Assembly: GCA_905181585.1 (NCBI GenBank)
Contig: CAJIYG010000002.1
Span: 248,001-312,000 of the forward strand
Direction: 5' to 3'
DNA: 64,000 nucleotides
Source: an uncultured Flavobacteriales bacterium
Lineage (GTDB): Bacteria > Bacteroidota > Bacteroidia > Flavobacteriales > BACL11
Every line of letters begins with the position of its first letter. The first letter of the stretch is position 1. Both the position numbers and the translations under genes were made by a program. The notes beneath the pieces were generated by a model. The model was given only the letters and a program-made list of their open reading frames with translations. It did not search any database and was not told the DNA's origin. Below, piece after piece: positions 63,314-64,000 of this stretch.

Positions 63314-64000
63314 TTTTTAATTTTTTTAATTCTTCAATTGAGTTATTAGTTTTATTAAATGTATCTGATACTTGATCTTTAAATTTTGATTCAGGATAAT
63401 TATCTACAAATTGCTCATAATTTGATAAAGTCTGAATAAGTCTTTTTTCTTTCTTTGAAGATACGCTATTAATTGCAAGAAAATAGGATGATTGCAATAT
63501 AATAAATTGAATCTCTTCTCTATTCTTAATTTCTGGAAAATCCATCAAAACATTGTTCAAAGAAATAATAGCAGCTTTATAATTTTCAGTTGTATAATAT
63601 TGTTTAGCATTCGAAAACTGTTTATCTGAAATTTTTTGTCTTAATTCATCAATTAATAAATTACAATTTATCAAACTATCACTGTTTGGATACTTGTCTA
63701 TAAACTCTTGAAGTTTATTAATAGCTTTTTTAGTATTCGAAGGGTCTAGAGTGTAAGAAGGAACTTCCATATAAAGTGAATATGCACTCATATACTTGCA
63801 TTCTTCAGCATGGGTACTATTTGGGTAATCTTGAAGAAATCTATTAAACAAATATGTTGCAGTCAAAAAATCACCTGTAGAATAGTGAGTATATGCAAAA
63901 TAATAAGACAACTCTTCATAATTTGAGGACCCCTTAAATGAAGTCATTAGCTCATTAAAAATTGGCATAGCTTTATTAAAATCTGCATTATTGTAATACT
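63303..64000 (-). CDS. bamD: Outer membrane protein assembly factor BamD (partial, right edge)
   Basis: BamD is the lipoprotein of the BAM complex that folds barrel proteins into the outer membrane. The N-terminus lies beyond the window; the frame stays open to the edge, reading YYNNADFNKAMPIFNEL upstream of the first internal methionine. The visible part is built of tetratricopeptide repeats: YYFAYTHYSTGDFLTATYLFNRFLQDYPNSTHAEEC (in parts), YKAAIISLNNVLMDFPEI and FVDNYPESKF. The signal peptide and lipid-anchor cysteine cannot be seen. It is the first visible gene of the bamD-rpoZ-coaBC-porD-recN operon. Confidence 0.93.
   Translation of the reverse strand, partial: YYNNADFNKAMPIFNELMTSFKGSSNYEELSYYFAYTHYSTGDFLTATYLFNRFLQDYPNSTHAEECKYMSAYSLYMEVPSYTLDPSNTKKAINKLQEFIDKYPNSDSLINCNLLIDELRQKISDKQFSNAKQYYTTENYKAAIISLNNVLMDFPEIKNREEIQFIILQSSYFLAINSVSSKKEKRLIQTLSNYEQFVDNYPESKFKDQVSDTFNKTNNSIEELKKLKNEI

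Noticed and set aside
1..64000. CRISPR array, insertion sequence, prophage, rRNA operon
   Set aside because: I saw no regularly spaced repeats, transposase or phage structural genes, and no rRNA-like sequence.

Overview
This window looks like chromosomal DNA from a member of the Bacteroidota, most likely a marine-type flavobacterium. It is very AT-rich, gene-dense, and mostly housekeeping. Several features support this placement: the gliding-motility ABC genes gldF and gldG, a PorD/DUF4835 protein, a protein with a type IX secretion C-terminal signal, a START-like domain protein, the Bacteroidota-type RNA polymerase omega gene next to bamD and coaBC, a cyclophilin-FKBP fusion, and promoters of the Bacteroidota type (TAnnTTTG at -7) in front of many genes. 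Shine-Dalgarno sequences are not evident, which is also normal for this phylum.

Layout. 1-5.1 kb: tail of ychF, then parE, a small unknown membrane protein, and parC (topoisomerase IV). 5.1-8.3 kb: a secreted LVIVD-repeat protein and an alpha/beta hydrolase. 8.2-12.2 kb (minus): START-like protein, lptG/lptF-type permease, ribBA, tsaD. 12.3-15.1 kb (plus): an ICMT-like membrane methyltransferase, tRNA-Met, gcvT, comB. 15.0-21.0 kb (minus): SAM hydrolase, gldF, gldG, DUF4340 protein, dnaN, an outer-membrane barrel. 21.1-24.7 kb (plus): phoH, purC, a glycosyltransferase, rsmG. 24.7-30.1 kb (mainly minus): methyltransferase, small membrane protein, MFS transporter, xerD, a glycosyltransferase and an LpxL-like acyltransferase, with aroQ on the plus strand. 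30.2-32.0 kb: tRNA-Ser, DUF3817, tRNA-Arg, ribH, a TPR protein. 32.1-41.0 kb: recF, DUF721/DciA-like gene, ndk, DHH phosphoesterase, dual immunophilin, typA, a BaiN-like flavoprotein, an ABC-F ATPase. 41.3-44.0 kb: nrdB-nrdA. 44.0-52.1 kb (minus): an M32 carboxypeptidase, then a large metzincin, a TPR protein and an M16 peptidase. 52.2-57.6 kb: gyrA and clpC, divergent. 57.5-64 kb (minus): methyltransferase, fabI, recN, porD, coaBC, rpoZ and bamD, the last running off the edge.

Themes. Replication and repair genes are scattered through the window (parE, parC, gyrA, dnaN, recF, DciA-like, recN, xerD, nrdBA). The cell envelope and type IX secretion/gliding are represented by gldFG, porD, the barrel protein, bamD, the Lpt permease, the acyltransferase and a secreted substrate. 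The genes are tightly packed: many same-strand neighbours overlap, and several convergent pairs share interlocking stop codons.

The most important caution is that eight normally conserved genes (ychF, parE, parC, an MFS gene, a glycosyltransferase, ndk, the DHH gene, typA) are broken by single-base indels while their protein sequence continues in another frame. The shifts are clustered, very densely in the first 1.1 kb, and hit essential genes, so uncorrected sequencing indels are the likeliest explanation. I did not find a CRISPR array, prophage, insertion sequence or defence island, and nothing I would call a clearly new system. The best leads for something undescribed are a palindrome sitting on the putative nrdBA promoter, the unknown membrane gene wedged between parE and parC, two candidate leaderless genes, and the metzincin-TPR-M16 operon.
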